A stretch of 64,000 nt of DNA, from assembly GCF_037975245.1 (NCBI RefSeq), contig NC_092573.1:24333265-24397264 (forward strand), read 5' to 3'. The position numbers were made by a program, and so were the translations under genes. The stretch is from Apostichopus japonicus. Lineage: Eukaryota > Echinodermata > Holothuroidea > Aspidochirotida > Stichopodidae. Below the pieces are notes generated by a model that was not told the DNA's origin, made no database searches, and saw only the letters and a program-made list of their open reading frames with translations. This document shows positions 27,201 to 37,765 of the stretch, piece by piece. The stretch's first letter is position 1; the number at the start of each line of letters is the position of its first letter.

Positions 27201-30200
27201 TATAAAGAAGAAGAAAACAAAGGGAAAAAAATTTAAATGTGTGTTCTGTCACGACTCCCAGGACAAAGTCCCTTTACAGTTATGGATTTTTTCCTCTGTA
27301 AATCAAAATGTGTTCTTCCAGTTTGCCCAGATGCTGTAACAATTAAACACAGTTGAAGATTTAATTTTCAGTATTTCATATTAGATCTCTGTTCTTAACA
27401 AAACCATCAGGCTTTACGACGATGCATTTCTGTGCAGAAAAAACACAGCTCTGATGACCCTTTGAACAGTTTGACAGCTGTTGTGTGTCATTAATGCAAC
27501 AGATGAACAGTTTATTTTCTGTTCTAGTATACTTGATAATGAGTGAAGGTTTGCTTCAAATGCAACCAGCTACTTTAAGGATATGTGTACTGATTAGCCT
27601 CCATGCAGTTACGATGTAATAATGGACACACATCATTATCACAGTCATGAATATTCATTATCTTAATAGCCGATACTGCTGCTGATGATGATGATCAATG
27701 GTGGGCTTTACTCTTTTACTCTTTTAATTTTAGATCACAATTCAGGGAAAAATTCTACCTTATACTGGACCAGGAATCAAAAATACTTTCTTCAGAGAGA
27801 GTAGTGAGGAGCTGGAAGAAGGAGTTGAACTCTGTTCCGTTGAGCAGGTTGCTATTGACTACTACCTACGGAATGGATATACCAACGGTGAGGGGGTAAA
27901 CTTGAAGCCATACATCTAGTTGTACCTTTTCTTCAGTTTTGTTCTTCTATGATCTATGATCTTTTTTTCTTTTTGTCATTCTTTCAATTTATTCTGCTAT
28001 TGATTGCTATCTATGGAATAGATATACCAACGGTGAGGGATTAAACTTGCAGCCGTACATATAGTAGTTCCTTCTTCAGTTTTATTCTTCTATTATCTTT
28101 TTTATATATTTTTCTACATATTTTTATGTTTTAATTATTTTATTTTTATTCTGCTATTGATTACTATCTATGGAATGGATATACCCACGGTGAGGGATTA
28201 AACTTGCAGCCGTACATCTAGTAGTTCCTTCTTCAGTTTTATTCTTCTATTATCGTGATATTTATACCAGTGATAAAGAATTAAATTAACAGACATTTCT
28301 GGGTGATTTTATTTGAGAAATAATGAAATTAAATAATGAAATGAAATAAAAATTGGCCTGTGTGGATCAAGCTCGATAAAACATGAGTATTTGATGCAGA
28401 ACAAAAGTTGTTCTAAAATGTTTCACTTTTGCTTTGAAATGACTCACATCACCAGTAAGCTGTCTTATATGGCACAATTTTTTTTTCGATTGTTAATTAA
28501 ATCAATCTTTATGTTGTGATAAATTGTCAGTGTCTTTGAAGCAGCTGAGTGGATTCTTGTACTCCCAGCAAATTTAACTGTTGCAATTTGAAATCCTGTT
28601 TGTCTATGACTAGCTATAGTAGAAAAGAAAAAAAGTCTGTTGCTTATTTTTATTATGATTTGAATATTGAAAATTTAATTGTGATTTTAATTAGTACTGA
28701 ACATTACTTTGTAGGTTTCATGTTTGCAAATATAACTCAGATTAAAATAAATGAGGATACTTTTCAACTGTTTGTGGATTACCTTGATAATGTCAAGATG
28801 CATGTGCTGTTTATAACTCGAGACTTTACAATTGACGTGTGCCTTACAGTCTCAACATTCTTTTTTATTGTTTGTTGGTTTTCAGGGAAACATGGTGAGG
28901 GGTCTACTTTCTGCACAATAATCTTTCTGCTCTTCTGGGATGAAATCTTCATGGATCTCCCGGATGTGTTCAGCTACCCCTACCAGGTAAATTTCCATCA
29001 TGGTCTTCATTTCTAACATGAATTATTCCCAGCCTATGTATCGATGGTCTATTTTTATCAGACTGGTGTGGTTGAGCTAGGGCTGTACTGACAATGCGAT
29101 TTGATTCAAAAGACTCAGTTCTGGCAACAGTTGACCATAGATTCACTTTTAAATATCTTTACATGTATGTAGTATTGGTTATCTTGAATAACATATGTAG
29201 TTTTGACTAGTTTACATATATGTAGTTTGGACTAGATTGCATATATTTAGTTTTCATAAGTTTACAAATATGTAGTTTTGAATAGTTTACATATATGTAG
29301 TTTGGACTAGATTACATATATGTAGTTTTGAAAACTTTACATATGTAGTTTGGATTAGTTTACATATATGTAGTTTGACAAGATTTCATGTATGTAGTAT
29401 TGGCTATCCTTAATACATATGTAGTTTTGACTAGTTTACATATATGTAGTTTGGACTAGATTGCATATATTTAGTTTTCATAAGTTTACAAATATGTAGT
29501 TTTGAATAGTTTACATATATGTAGTTTGGACTAGATTACATATATGTAGTTTTGAAAACTTTACATATGCAGGTTTGACTAGTTTACATATATGTAGTTT
29601 TGATTAGTATACAAATATGTAGTTTTGATTAGTTTACATATATGTAGTTTGGACTAGATTACATATATATGTTGTTTTAACTAGATTACATATATGTAGT
29701 ATTGGCTATCTGATATACATATGCAGTTTTGATATGTTTACATATATGTAGTTTGGACTAGGTTACATATATGTAGTTTGATTAGTTTATATTATGTAGT
29801 TTGACTATATTACATATATGTAGTTTTGATTAGTATACATATATGTAGTTTTAACTAGATTACATATATCTAGTATTGGCTATTTGTTATACATATGCAG
29901 TTTTGATATGTTTACATATATGTACTTTGCACTAGATTACATATCTGTAGTTTTGATTAGTTAACATTTATGTAGTTTGACTAGATTACATATATGTAGT
30001 ATTGGCTATCTTTTAATACATATGTAGTTCTGAGTAGATTACATATAGAGAGAAAAAGTTGATTGCAAACTGCTTATCTACTGCAAAAAACACAGTGTAG
30101 GTAAATTTGTAAAAGTTAGAGGGCCTGCAAGGTTTTGATCCTCCCAGCAGGATCTTCTTCAGAGGCTAACAGATACCCTTGACTAGTAATATACATATAT

Positions 30201-32634
30201 GCAATTTTGGCTATCTTACATATATGCAGTTTGAATATCTTAAATATTATAGGTAGTTTTAGCCATCTGTCAGCAATGCCACAGAGCAGGAGCAGAATCT
30301 AGAGGGTAAAACATAGACTTGTCACTTACAATTGACACAGCATTATTGACAAACAGTGATGTCTTTATCATTATCCTTAATATGTCACCCTTTATCAATT
30401 TCATTCTCACATGTTTTTATCTTCTTCGTGCAATTTGTGATTAATATTTTAGTCTGGACCTCTGGATCTGCGGACACAGGACTTCTTCCCAAATCGAGAG
30501 GAAGCGCTGAAGAAGAAATTAGATGAACTGAAGCAAGCAGATGAGGAATCTTTGCAGAATTGGTTGCAAGAGGTCTGGACAGAACATGAGGGAGAGGCAT
30601 GTGCAGGAGTAAACTGGGACCTCTTCACCCTAGATGAGGCTAAGGTATGGCAACCAACAAAAGAGGTATTTATAAAGGACATGTTTGCTTAAAAACTCAT
30701 AGTTTACAACAGAGTCATCGCAAATCACCATATGTAATTACCTTACATCTATCTCTTTGTGTTCACCATGCTCATTAACCTGGCTCTATTCTGTGCGTGT
30801 TTTTGTCTCTTCTGTTACTGTTACTTGTCATTTAGCCTTTGAAGAAGATCCTGCTAGGATCGAAACGTCAGGCCAACTTATTTTTAAACATTCTCCTACA
30901 CAGGCTCTCTAGTGGATAAGCAGTTTGCTAACAGTTTTATTTTATTTTGATACCTGATATTAGCATAGATATGAATGGGGAAAAAAGCGAATCCATGTAT
31001 ATTGTGATTTTTTTTTTCAATTTTATGGACTAACTTGTTTATGTTGTAATGTTAATATCTTTGATTCTATCATGAAGTAATATTCTTTTCATTTAGTTGT
31101 AACATTTTTTTTTTTTTAATATTGTTGAATATTTTGTGTTCCAATGATGATGGAAATAAGACACATCACAAGATGATGGCTACCAGAAAATAAGATCACC
31201 TGTCCAAGAAGTGATAAGGTCTGACCCTTATTATACGTACTACGACTAATAGTTGCTATGGGGTGATTCTATAATCCAGTGAGAGGAGGTGAGAGATTGG
31301 ACTGGTTGATTGTATTAATAGGGGTGTTTAAATACATAACACAAGAAGGTATAAAAGATAGTATTGTTTGAACACTACAATATTTTAATATATATCCTTT
31401 GGTATCAGGATTTACTAGGGTGCATGGGGGGTCCATTCATCAGTGCCACTGCCGGGCGTCTCTTGCGAAGCCATCGCCACTGTCGAGGAGGTATGCCCGA
31501 TCTGGTAGTCTGGAATACGCAGACAAGAACTTTCAAGGTAGGACCAAAAACAAAAAGAAATGTGGAACTCCAGTAAATCTGTTTGCAATGTAGGATAACT
31601 TATCTGCTTGATGACTAATGTGTCTTTGTGGTTAGGTTTTGATAGTGACTTATTAATGTAGTTTACAGATCTGCATGCATAAACTTGTTATGTGTTGCTT
31701 GAATCAGTTCAAACTTTCAATCATAAGATCCCTGGTTCGAGTCACTCCCAGATTAACGTATGTCGTCCCGTTACAGAGTTGTTGACAATTGACAATTCAT
31801 AATCATGGACGTTAAATATGAATGTAAGAGACTGACTTCGGTCAGCTTGCGGCTTTGATAAGCCAATGAGGCTTCGTCACAAGTTCCTGCTTGCAGGAGG
31901 ATCTAAAATACATACAAACAATACATACATTCAACTGACAGCAGATTCTGTTCTTTTCGCTCTCTAATTGTTACTGTTTTTAATAACTCACTATTTCCGG
32001 CAGATGTCAGAGGTCAAAGGACCAGGTGACCGTCTCAGCCACAAACAGATTCTATGGATTCAGTTCTTTAAGTCCATCGGCAGTGATGCTGAAGTTTGTC
32101 ATGTGCAAGGTAATTGGAGTATTAATATAGTACACCCCCCCCCACCCACCCCACTTGTTGCCATTTACATTGACATGACATTTGGTCAACTTTTGGGATG
32201 TCGTGGGCAGCTAAGCTTTCACCAATAACAATGATTAAAAGTGGTTTCTTATCTTTGTAGTAGTTGGAGGCTGTTTGTAAAATAGTAAACCAATATTTTT
32301 ACAGGAGCTTGTTGTTTTTGATTATGAAATTAGAAACAATGATAGCTTGACATTATGCACATGATGTCTTACTCCCCCAGTTGCTGTAACTATGATTGAG
32401 GATGAAAATTTTTAATCCACTTTCATTAAAGTTTCAGATGGAAACCATTTTTTTTTTTCTCTTTCTCTTATACTTGCAGGGCTGCAGAGCAGAAATTTGA
32501 AACACAGACAACTCCAGAGAGCTCAAATGCTGAAAAACAGATCGCCAAAAAAACAAGCATCGCCAAAGAAATCACCATCAAAATCACCAAGAAGAAAGAA
32601 AACACCTGTGAAGCTTAAACAGAAATCAACATGA
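20060..32634 (+). CDS. FAN1: Fanconi-associated nuclease 1 (complete, 14 exons, 1060 aa)
   Basis: Exons: 20060-21299, 22104-22244, 23130-23322, 23489-23623, 23998-24096, 24776-24910, 25461-25689, 26692-26865, 27734-27887, 28886-28986, 30453-30644, 31409-31537, 32004-32109, 32480-32634. The sum is 3183 nt, phases agree, and all sites are GT-AG. An in-frame TAA directly before the ATG fixes the start. FAN1 is a nuclear structure-specific nuclease recruited by ubiquitinated FANCD2-FANCI to interstrand crosslinks. Order: UBZ4 zinc finger (C64, C67, H79, C84); long serine-rich linker; SAP-like region (about 466-510); helical TPR-like region (about 560-780); VRR-Nuc domain with HGEGST (Glu838), PDLVVW (Asp962) and EVK (Glu977, Lys979). 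These match the human catalytic residues E834, D960, E975 and K977. Human FAN1 has 1017 aa; the extra length here is in the linker and a basic C-terminal tail. Confidence 0.96.
21860..21950 (-). repeat. SINE-tail-like fragment in FAN1 intron 1
   Basis: ttattattaattattaaatg, then atggtgctttacaatgaaca, then cagcgccttaca. It belongs to the same gcgc-ttta tail type as 10085-10215. Confidence 0.35.
25103..25460 (+). repeat. Dispersed element, copy 2, abutting the FAN1 exon 7 acceptor
   Basis: This is the inverted homologue of 14869-15250. Its right end (gtcttcactccctttaaact, then the pyrimidine tract and ttgcag) runs directly into exon 7 at 25461. The other copy ends comparably (gagtcttcacactctttaac, then tttcttccag). 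The polypyrimidine tract of this splice site therefore appears to belong to the element. Confidence 0.75.
26861..27320. repeat. 70-bp tandem repeat at the FAN1 exon 8 donor, with an insertion
   Basis: Unit starts at 26861 (the donor itself, cctctgtaagtc), 26931 and 27001; a further copy at about 27233-27297 follows ~225 bp of unrelated sequence. Each unit has tgttctgtcac, a cctcccag acceptor-like site, a 36-nt stop-free segment and a tctgt(a/t)aa donor-like end. Confidence 0.8.
27851..28256. repeat. Triplicated FAN1 exon 9 end with donor
   Basis: The last ~37 nt of exon 9 plus ~65 nt of intron (start gctattga, donor acggtgagg) recur at 27996 and 28153. Both intronic copies keep the frame open up to a GTGAGG donor at 28033 and 28190. 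They also share gccgtacat, tagtagttccttcttcag and a ttcttctattatc end. Confidence 0.88.
29162..30050. repeat. ~25-bp minisatellite in FAN1 intron 10
   Basis: Monomers resemble tttacatatatgtagttt followed by tgactag, about 35 in a row, each with the palindrome tacatatatgta. The block starting at 29162 (catgtatgtagtattgg) repeats almost exactly from 29387, giving a 225-bp higher-order period of about nine monomers. Confidence 0.88.
30058..30170 (-). repeat. Dispersed hairpin element, copy 1
   Basis: Reverse complement of 30832-30933 with moderate divergence. On the minus strand it reads gaagaagatcctgctgggag, with stem gatcct / aggatc and a 6-nt loop, followed by gatcaaaacc. The remaining part (gcaaactgcttatc) also matches. 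Confidence 0.7.
30832..30933 (+). repeat. Dispersed hairpin element, copy 2
   Basis: tgaagaagatcctgctagga, then tcgaaacgtcaggcc. The stem gatcct / aggatc lies at 30847-30861 with a 3-nt loop. Short gaagaag-hairpin-gaaacgt segments are frequent in animal genomes, and I associate them from memory with ends of Penelope-like retroelements. No ORF remains here, so the class is inference. Confidence 0.6.
31409..32109 (+). CDS. FAN1: FAN1 exons 12-13: VRR-Nuc PD-(D/E)XK core
   Basis: Exon 12 (31409-31537) encodes LGCMGGPFISATAGRLLRSH then CRGGMPDLVVWNTQTRTFK. Exon 13 (32004-32109) continues MSEVKGPGDRLSHKQILW and AEVCHV. Together they supply Asp962, Glu977 and Lys979 of the metal-binding site. A 466-bp intron with a SINE-like repeat separates the aspartate from the EVK motif. 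Confidence 0.93.
31690..31930 (+). repeat. tRNA-derived SINE-like sequence in FAN1 intron 12
   Basis: A polymerase III B-box-like ggttcgagtc lies at 31734-31743. The 3' part contains ctgacttcggtcagcttgcg and tgataagccaatgaggcttc, a tail style seen in many invertebrate SINEs. No clean box A or target duplication was found. Confidence 0.45.
32480..32634 (+). CDS. FAN1: FAN1 exon 14: basic SPKK-type C-terminal tail
   Basis: The terminal exon encodes 51 residues, nearly all outside the nuclease fold. It is rich in Lys, Arg, Ser and Pro, with repeated SPKK, SPSK and SPRR motifs, and ends KQKST before TGA. Human FAN1 ends a few residues after the VRR-Nuc domain. The tail resembles linker-histone S/T-P-K-K DNA-binding repeats. 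Confidence 0.85.
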
Positions 32635-33042
32635 TTAGCTAATGAAAGAGAAACATAAATCTACTTGAACGAAGAAAAGTATTGCAGTGCTAAGTACTGA
32701 GACTCAGCACTGAGATCCTTGTACTTCCGCTCATTTCTAGGGACATTGTGCTTATACCCTCATAGTCATGCTGTTGTACTCATTCCAAAATTCTGAGCTT
32801 TATTCATGTGATTGTGCAAATACAGTATTAAAAACAATCCTGGTTTTACCCCAGTGTATACTGATTAATTATGATATGAAATTGATTGGCTTTGGTGAGA
32901 AGATATTATGCTTATAAGATCTAGAATTGAGATGAATGTTCAGTAAAATATTTGCTGCAAATTTTTCCATAACAATTCTTTTCTGCACGCTAATAGATTA
33001 TGATAACTGATGAGATTTGTATCATGTGACTTTCTTTGTAAA

Positions 33043-33048
33043 ATTAAA
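33043..33048 (+). promoter_or_regulatory. FAN1: Candidate polyadenylation signal of FAN1
   Basis: ATTAAA about 410 nt after the FAN1 stop codon, in AT-rich sequence. Several similar hexamers are present, so the choice is tentative. Confidence 0.3.
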
Positions 33049-33611
33049 GTTTTTGGCACATCTACCAAATGAAATATTCTGAATCTTTGGAAATTTTATT
33101 TTTTTGTTTTGCTTAAGGCTACCTGTGAAACATCAGTGTGAGGCCAATATCATCTGCATTGTCATGAATCACCTAACAAACCAAAAAATCATCTTAATCA
33201 TTAAGCACCATTTTCTTGTTTATTCCCTTGATGAACAGGACAGTCCGTACCATACATAATTTATATTTTGAGAGCAAATTTCTGGCCTTCTTGAAAGTTT
33301 CATTAGACTAATTAACTGTCCTTATATAATATACCTCAAAATATGCTAAAAGATCAAATTATGGTCACTTCATCCTTAGCGGGATATGGGCTAATCGCTT
33401 AGTAGAAAAGAATTGCTGGGAAAGTTTTCCTTCTGTATGTCAAAAACTACACCCTGATAGCATTTTGAAATTACATATAAATGATATATTTATTAATTTA
33501 AATTTTTGGTGATATTTTGTGAATGCAGGCTGACAATAGCAGAGGGAAAGTGGTCATGGTAGATTAGCAATTGAGCTGAAAGAAAGTTTTCCCTCTTCCT
33601 TGATAGTGTTT

Positions 33612-33760
33612 TTATTTTATTTATCCACAGAGGAAAATAATGTCGGAAAAAGTTGCATTTTGATGAAACGTCACATGCAGAAAACGTTGACATGATATTA
33701 CATTTCATATGAAATTTAGATTTTGAGGGTAAAAAAACAACAAGAAGATTATAAAATAGC
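33612..33760 (+). repeat. Dispersed repeat, related to 8562-8705
   Basis: Shares tccacagaggaa, a cattttgatgaaa core and acaagaagattat with 8562-8705 in GH3 intron 6, in the same order and spacing. The family is unknown. Confidence 0.45.
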
Positions 33761-33944
33761 AAATATAAGCCTTTGAAGAACAACTACTTGTGATGACATC
33801 ACAGACCGCCTACTGTAATCCACTTTCCTGGGGTAAAGGACGTTTTCTAATAACAGCACGGAATATTTTACTTTTATCTCCCATCAGAATTTCCCCCCAA
33901 AAGCATCTGAACCGTTTTCAATTGTGTAAATTTAATATTCTTCA

Positions 33945-34112
33945 TGTCTCGTCATCAGGCGCGGCGGAACGGGAAAATTATTGGGGGGCTAATGTGTGGA
34001 GACTATCTAAGCGGAGCGCCACCATCGGTTGGCGCGGAGCGTACAAGAAAATTTTGGGTTATTCAAACCCCTAGATGGCCGGAAACGGCACTTCCCGAGT
34101 GTTTAATGCTGC
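33945..34112 (+). repeat. Inverted dispersed repeat, left arm
   Basis: The outer part (tcgtcatcaggcgcggcgg, then ggggggc) pairs with 35083-35130. The inner part (gactatctaagcggagcgcc, ttggcgcggagcgtac, ggaaacggcacttccc) pairs with 34738-34852 on the other strand. Identity is roughly 80% by eye. Confidence 0.75.
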
Positions 34113-34737
34113 GAATACCTAGCCCTAAAATATGGGTCTCAAGCCTGCAATTTCTCAGATTGCACGTAAAAATCTGTAAAAACATTGTAATTTGTATATT
34201 CGATGGTGTTTTAAGAGAGTAGCTATTACTCGTAATGTACTCACAAAGACGTTTTTGAGTGTAGTATAAATTACTACTTGCAATTAAATGCAATAATTAA
34301 ATGTCATAAGAAAAAACAGAAAGCATTTCTTAATGTCAACAAATGGGTAATTCCAAAACCATGTGCAGTTGCCAACAAATTTCTATGAACCAAGCACTGT
34401 CACGAATGCATGTACCCTATACAGTACAGGTGCAATGCTAATATTGTGTTTTTGTGGTTTAATAATTGATTGAGCCATGTTCCACGCCTTGCGTGTACTC
34501 GTAGTGTAAACGCAAATTTTGATGAGTGTAGCGTTTAGCTTATTACACTCTTATTTAAAACACTAATATTCGATGAGGCATGATACAGACAATCAATGTG
34601 GTCTATAGCCAGGCGCGTAGCCAAGGGGGGGGGGCGAAGGGGGCAGCCGCCCCCCCCTTGAGCATATTTTTTCCAATTTTTTTTAAGGTTTTTATGATAT
34701 CGCTAGTATTTTCAAAAAAGAAAATGCTAAGATGCAA

Positions 34738-35130
34738 CTAACAAGGCATGGGAAGTGCCATTTCCGGCGATCTGGGAGGCATTTACAGCCAAAATTTTCT
34801 CGTACGCTTCGCGCCAATCATGGTGGCGCTACGCTTAGATAGTTTGCAATGCAGAATCTACAGTTTCGCCCCTCCCTTGGCAAATTCCTGGTTAAGCGCC
34901 TGTCTATAGCCAGGGGATGGGCTGAGGGTCCCCCCAGCATTTACTAAAATTATTACACCTATATAGTATACGTGTGCATCGGACAGATCGACAAGTATGC
35001 ATTGAAAAATGGGCAGATGCACATTTCGGTAAATAGTGGGGGGGCTTATCATGCATTTGCCCCCTCAACTTTTTCATTGGGGGGCTGAGCCCCCCAAGCC
35101 CCCCCCGGTTCCGCCGCCACTGCTCGTCAT
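34738..35130 (-). repeat. Inverted dispersed repeat, right arm(s)
   Basis: Reverse-complement partner of 33945-34112, interrupted at about 34855-35080 by G/C-run-bearing sequence. Long C and G homopolymers (agccgcccccccc, gagccccccaagccccccc) flank both parts. This looks like nested or composite nonautonomous elements. Confidence 0.65.
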
Positions 35131-37429
35131 ATCTAGAAACATGCAGAATTTTTTTGGGGGGGGGCAAACTTTGATCACTTTCAGGACGCAACACTTTTGA
35201 AGTCAACGTGTGCGATCCATTTTGAAAAGGGTGCCATTAATAAAACTCTCTCTTCTGCAGTGTTAAGATTTCTCTACCTTCATAGCTTCCCTCTAAAACT
35301 GATTTTCAGGTTTTATTATGTGGCATAACATCTGTGATGCACTGGCACAGCATGATAAATATGATACCATCTGAAAGTTTATTCTACTGATCTTTATCTT
35401 TCAACAGAGTGTTTTATAATATTGTAATAAATAGGAAATTATTTATATTATACAGATTTTTTTATTTTCTTAGAATGAGATTTAATACAGTAAGAGCTTT
35501 TGTATTAAAGTGTGTTATTGCTGCTATGAATTCGAAAAGCAATCGGACGTCAACTAGTGAGCAATATTAAAAAGGCTTGAATAATCATGGAATAAAATAA
35601 TAATTTTTGCTAGATGTGGTCATGCATGCTGTTTCCTTAATAACTATAATCATAGATGAGATAGTATGATATTTTCCCCAGACTTTGAGTTGGCTCTTTA
35701 TCCAATTCCGTTGGTAATCTGATTGGTGATGCTACAGCAATACTGACAACTCTGCGATACTCATTTACTTATTCATAATGTCATTACACAGGCTATCAAA
35801 GAGATTTGACCCATTGTAACGATTCTTATTTAAATCCATTTGTTACTTTATATGTCGCTTAATAAATCTGGCAGCACTTTTATGCAGATAGCATAATACA
35901 AATTTTAAATAAACAACTAGCACTGGGAAATAAGCTATAAATATTGCTCCATATTACATCTAGGGGCTTTATAAAATACAAAAATTACTCAAATATCCTT
36001 AGAACCCTTCCAAGGTTTCCCTTTCCCACATCTAACCCCACTCCCCCCCCCCCCCGCCTCCTCCCCGACTGACTATAATACTGCATATTTAAGTGTTCCC
36101 TTTAGATTTTTTTTTTTTTTTTTGTGACATAGATTTACAGTATGGTAAGGAATTTTGAAGCAACTCTTTTTTTTTCTTCAACAATTGATAGTTCAAGTTC
36201 AAGTAGGACATAATAACTGAAATTACTATATGCTGATGTGTGGACATGCATGTACAGTGTTTTTCCAGTTAATGGTTTTCATGAAGATTTTCTGCAGGCC
36301 ATGTACTCATAATACATGACATGGAAAATGCATGTTGGCTCTCTAAACCAAAGAAGTTTTATTAAATAGTTTCAAGGACTTTGCTATTGCAAGGATGGGT
36401 TGAGTATGAACAGTTGAAACCTTTTATTATTGGTTTCTTTGTCAGGTTGACACTCATAGATGGAAACAATGGCTATAATTATCCTAAGAAGTTGTCTATT
36501 GGTTTGTAACAATTTGAAAGAATGACCGAATATTGTATAGAAAAGATGTTACATAGCGATCGATGCTATTTCTTGCTCAAGTGTTTACGAACATTTAATG
36601 GGGGGGGGGGGGCTATGTGTAACGACCTGACACCAGCAGTCCTCATGTGAACATTTCAAAGTAGTTGAACTTATAGAACCACTAGCTATATGCATACCAT
36701 TTCACCGCTCTGCATATTTGGAGACTCAAGGGTCAACAGTGCTTCCTAGTGGGGTCAAATCACATCAGTGGAATTCCTCCGATTGACTTTGCACACAAGT
36801 TGTTTTGTCAGTTTGCATGTTCCAAAAGGCCTTACCATCATTGATCTAAGGAAACATTATTCTGTCCACCCCCTCCCCCACCCACCATCTGACTTTCAAA
36901 TTGGAAGTAGCTGCCTGCTTTTGTCGCCTGGTCTGATTGTAGTAGATGCGGTAACAGATTATGTTTTCAGGTAGCCTATCTAGTCTTTCCTTTTGGCAGA
37001 ATTTTAGTCTCGATATAAGTTACAGTCCAAAGAAAATTTCAGTGCTGGTAACATATTTATATCTATTCCTACTTTTGAATTATAAACCTTTAAACTATGA
37101 TGATACTTATATCTGGAATGCTTCTTCAAGGATAAATCAATGATGACCTCAGCTCCACGGTGCAGGTCTAAATGTCAATGTCAGTTCATTGATTTATAAG
37201 TTTTAGTAACTCAGTTAAAATATGTTCAGTTAGTCTTTTGACTTCATATAATTAAACAGCAAAACATCTTTGGATGACAGTCCATACACAATTTTTCCTT
37301 GATTAATTTGTATCATATTGTTAACATGCCATCTGTTAAAAGTTTATGTTCTCATTTCAAATGGTCTGAATATTATTAGACTACCATCTAGTGACTTAAA
37401 TCGATGAACCTCGGTTGTTTAAAGGGTCA

Positions 37430-37765
37430 TTCCCTGATGAATCCTGTGATGAATCCTGGGATGAATCCTGGGATGAATCCTGTGATGAATCCTGGGATGA
37501 ATCCTGGGATGAATCCTGTGATGAATCCTGGGATGAATCCTGTGATGAATCCTGTGATGAATCCTGGGATGAATCCTGGGATGTATCCTTGGGATGAATC
37601 CTGTGATGAATCCTGTGATGAATCCTGGGATGAATCCTGGGATGTATCCTTGGGATGAATCCTGGGATGAATCCTGGGATGAATTCTGGGATGAATCCTG
37701 GGATGAGCCTGGGTTGAATCCTGGGATGAATCCTGGGATGAATCCTGTGATGAATCCTGGGATAG
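37430..37765. repeat. 12-bp minisatellite (GATGAATCCTGG)n
   Basis: About 27 units of gatgaatcctgg or gatgaatcctgt, with two longer variants (gatgtatccttgg). The period is a multiple of three and the unit lacks stops in several frames, so long but meaningless open frames (MNPG, DESW, HPRI repeats) appear on both strands. It lies ~380 bp upstream of the metaxin start codon. Confidence 0.92.

Noticed and set aside
28549-29016. 155-codon open frame on the plus strand
   Set aside because: Its end is FAN1 exon 10 (28886-28986); the upstream part is intron that happens to lack stops.
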